DNA from: Methanomicrobiales archaeon
Lineage (GTDB): Archaea > Halobacteriota > Methanomicrobia > Methanomicrobiales > JACTUA01
Reading direction: 5' to 3'
Assembly: GCA_030019205.1 (NCBI GenBank)
Contig: JASEFH010000002.1
Location: 151,480-215,479, forward strand
Length of the DNA stretch: 64,000 bases
This document shows, piece after piece, positions 63,556 through 64,000 of this stretch (the first letter of the stretch is position 1; each line of letters starts with the position of its first letter). The translations under genes were made by a program, and so were the position numbers. The notes under the pieces were generated by a model. The model had not been told where the DNA came from and made no database searches. It saw only the letters and a list, made by a program, of their open reading frames with translations.

Positions 63556-64000
63556 TCTGCCGATCTCCGGTTTCCGCAGATGCGCGAGGGGAGTGCACCG
63601 CATCCATGCTGCCGCTGCGGAATCCCCGCAGATCCAGCGTGACGTAGACGAACCCCAGGTCCTCGAAGGCCCGCACAACCTCGGCCCGCATCGCAAACAA
63701 CCTCTCCATCGCAGCGGGCTCCACCTCGATCCGCGCCAGGGGGCCGTGGACCCGCACCCGCACCTGCCCAAAGCCGTGATCCCGGAGGAACTCTTCGGCA
63801 GCCTCGATCCGCTCCAGCTTCTCCGCGGTAATCTCTTCTCCATAGGGGATTCGGGAGGCCAGGCAGGCGCTGGAGGGCATGTCCCAGAACGGCAGGTTCC
63901 TCTCCCGTGCGATGCGGCGGATATCCTCCTTCGATATGCCCGCCTCGACGAACGGGTGGCAGATCCCATCCTCGTCGCAGGCGGCGATCCCGGGGCGGTG
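63545..64000 (-). CDS. larE: LarE-like ATP-dependent sulfur transferase (partial, C-terminal part)
   Basis: The gene runs off the right edge; the last 151 codons are present. They read HPFVEAGISKEDIRRIARER, then FWDMPSSACLASRIPYGEEI, the P-S-S-A-C-L-A-S-R motif of LarE carrying the Cys that can give up its sulfur, and end in a ferredoxin-like region (RVRVHGPLARIEVEPAAMER). LarE makes the nickel-pincer cofactor in lactate racemase organisms, but archaeal relatives may serve other sulfur insertions. Overlap with fdhD implies joint translation. Confidence 0.88.
   Translation of the reverse strand, partial: HRPGIAACDEDGICHPFVEAGISKEDIRRIARERNLPFWDMPSSACLASRIPYGEEITAEKLERIEAAEEFLRDHGFGQVRVRVHGPLARIEVEPAAMERLFAMRAEVVRAFEDLGFVYVTLDLRGFRSGSMDAVHSPRASAETGDRQNAA

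Noticed and set aside
1..64000. CRISPR arrays, rRNA genes, prophage or integrative element boundaries
   Set aside because: No regularly spaced repeats, rRNA landmarks, integrase, capsid or terminase genes were seen anywhere in the window.

Overview
The window looks like a chromosomal segment of a GC-rich methanogenic archaeon, most likely of the order Methanomicrobiales (Methanoculleus- or Methanofollis-like; genus not fixed by what I can see). Archaeal signs are TATA boxes about 25-30 bases upstream of many starts, often giving nearly leaderless transcripts, a Sep-tRNA:Cys-tRNA synthase (the methanogen route to Cys-tRNA), methanogen-type DUF1890/DUF1894 pairs, F420-type oxidoreductases, an archaeal ThrRS editing domain and archaeal ThiI, SufB and NadA. 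All identifications come from reading motifs in the translated sequence; no database search was run. Because GC is high, long open frames lie opposite or out of phase with real genes and were left out.

Layout. 1-10 kb: envelope and stress genes, including a small membrane protein, a TPR protein, a frameshifted MFS transporter relic, a secreted Cys-rich lipoprotein, a membrane-tethered diadenylate-cyclase-like protein, a LEA-like lipoprotein, a LonC-type protease and MsrB. 10-23 kb: transporters and membrane proteins (YhfC-like protease, APC permease, DUF389 protein, KefB-type antiporter), an orphan ATP-cone protein, a DUF11 surface protein, a second TPR protein, an orphan Imm5-like immunity protein, and a broken copy of the 13.2-kb membrane gene. 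23.6-32.6 kb: two tandem modules, each an F420-dependent FGD-like dehydrogenase plus a GH15 glucoamylase/trehalase-like hydrolase, followed by an Nramp-like and an NSS-type transporter. 33-45.5 kb: a P2/P3-type ATPase, a decayed 1.6-kb zone with a radical-SAM relic, GltS, Hsp20, a PAS protein, a histidine kinase/response regulator pair, an RDD protein and a broken TnpB element.

45.9-64 kb is dominated by sulfur, thiamine and Fe-S functions: DUF1890-DUF1894-thiM-thiE, a CopB copper ATPase, tRNA-Cys with pscS, metY, metX and a free ThrRS editing domain in one tight array, a second DUF1890-DUF1894 pair joined to thiI, a signal-less substrate-binding protein, nadA, then sufB with an unknown 114-residue protein and a radical SAM protein, and finally fdhD and a partial larE. 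A likely plan is that cysteine made on tRNA, methionine precursors, sulfur carriers and Fe-S assembly are grouped here. A decayed relative of the tRNA-Cys promoter and gene lies between nadA and sufB.

Recurrent themes are local duplication (TPR genes, the FGD/GH15 module, the DUF1890/1894 pair, the 245-residue membrane protein, the tRNA-Cys unit) and gene decay (MFS, membrane copy, radical SAM, TnpB). No rRNA, CRISPR array, prophage or replication origin was seen.
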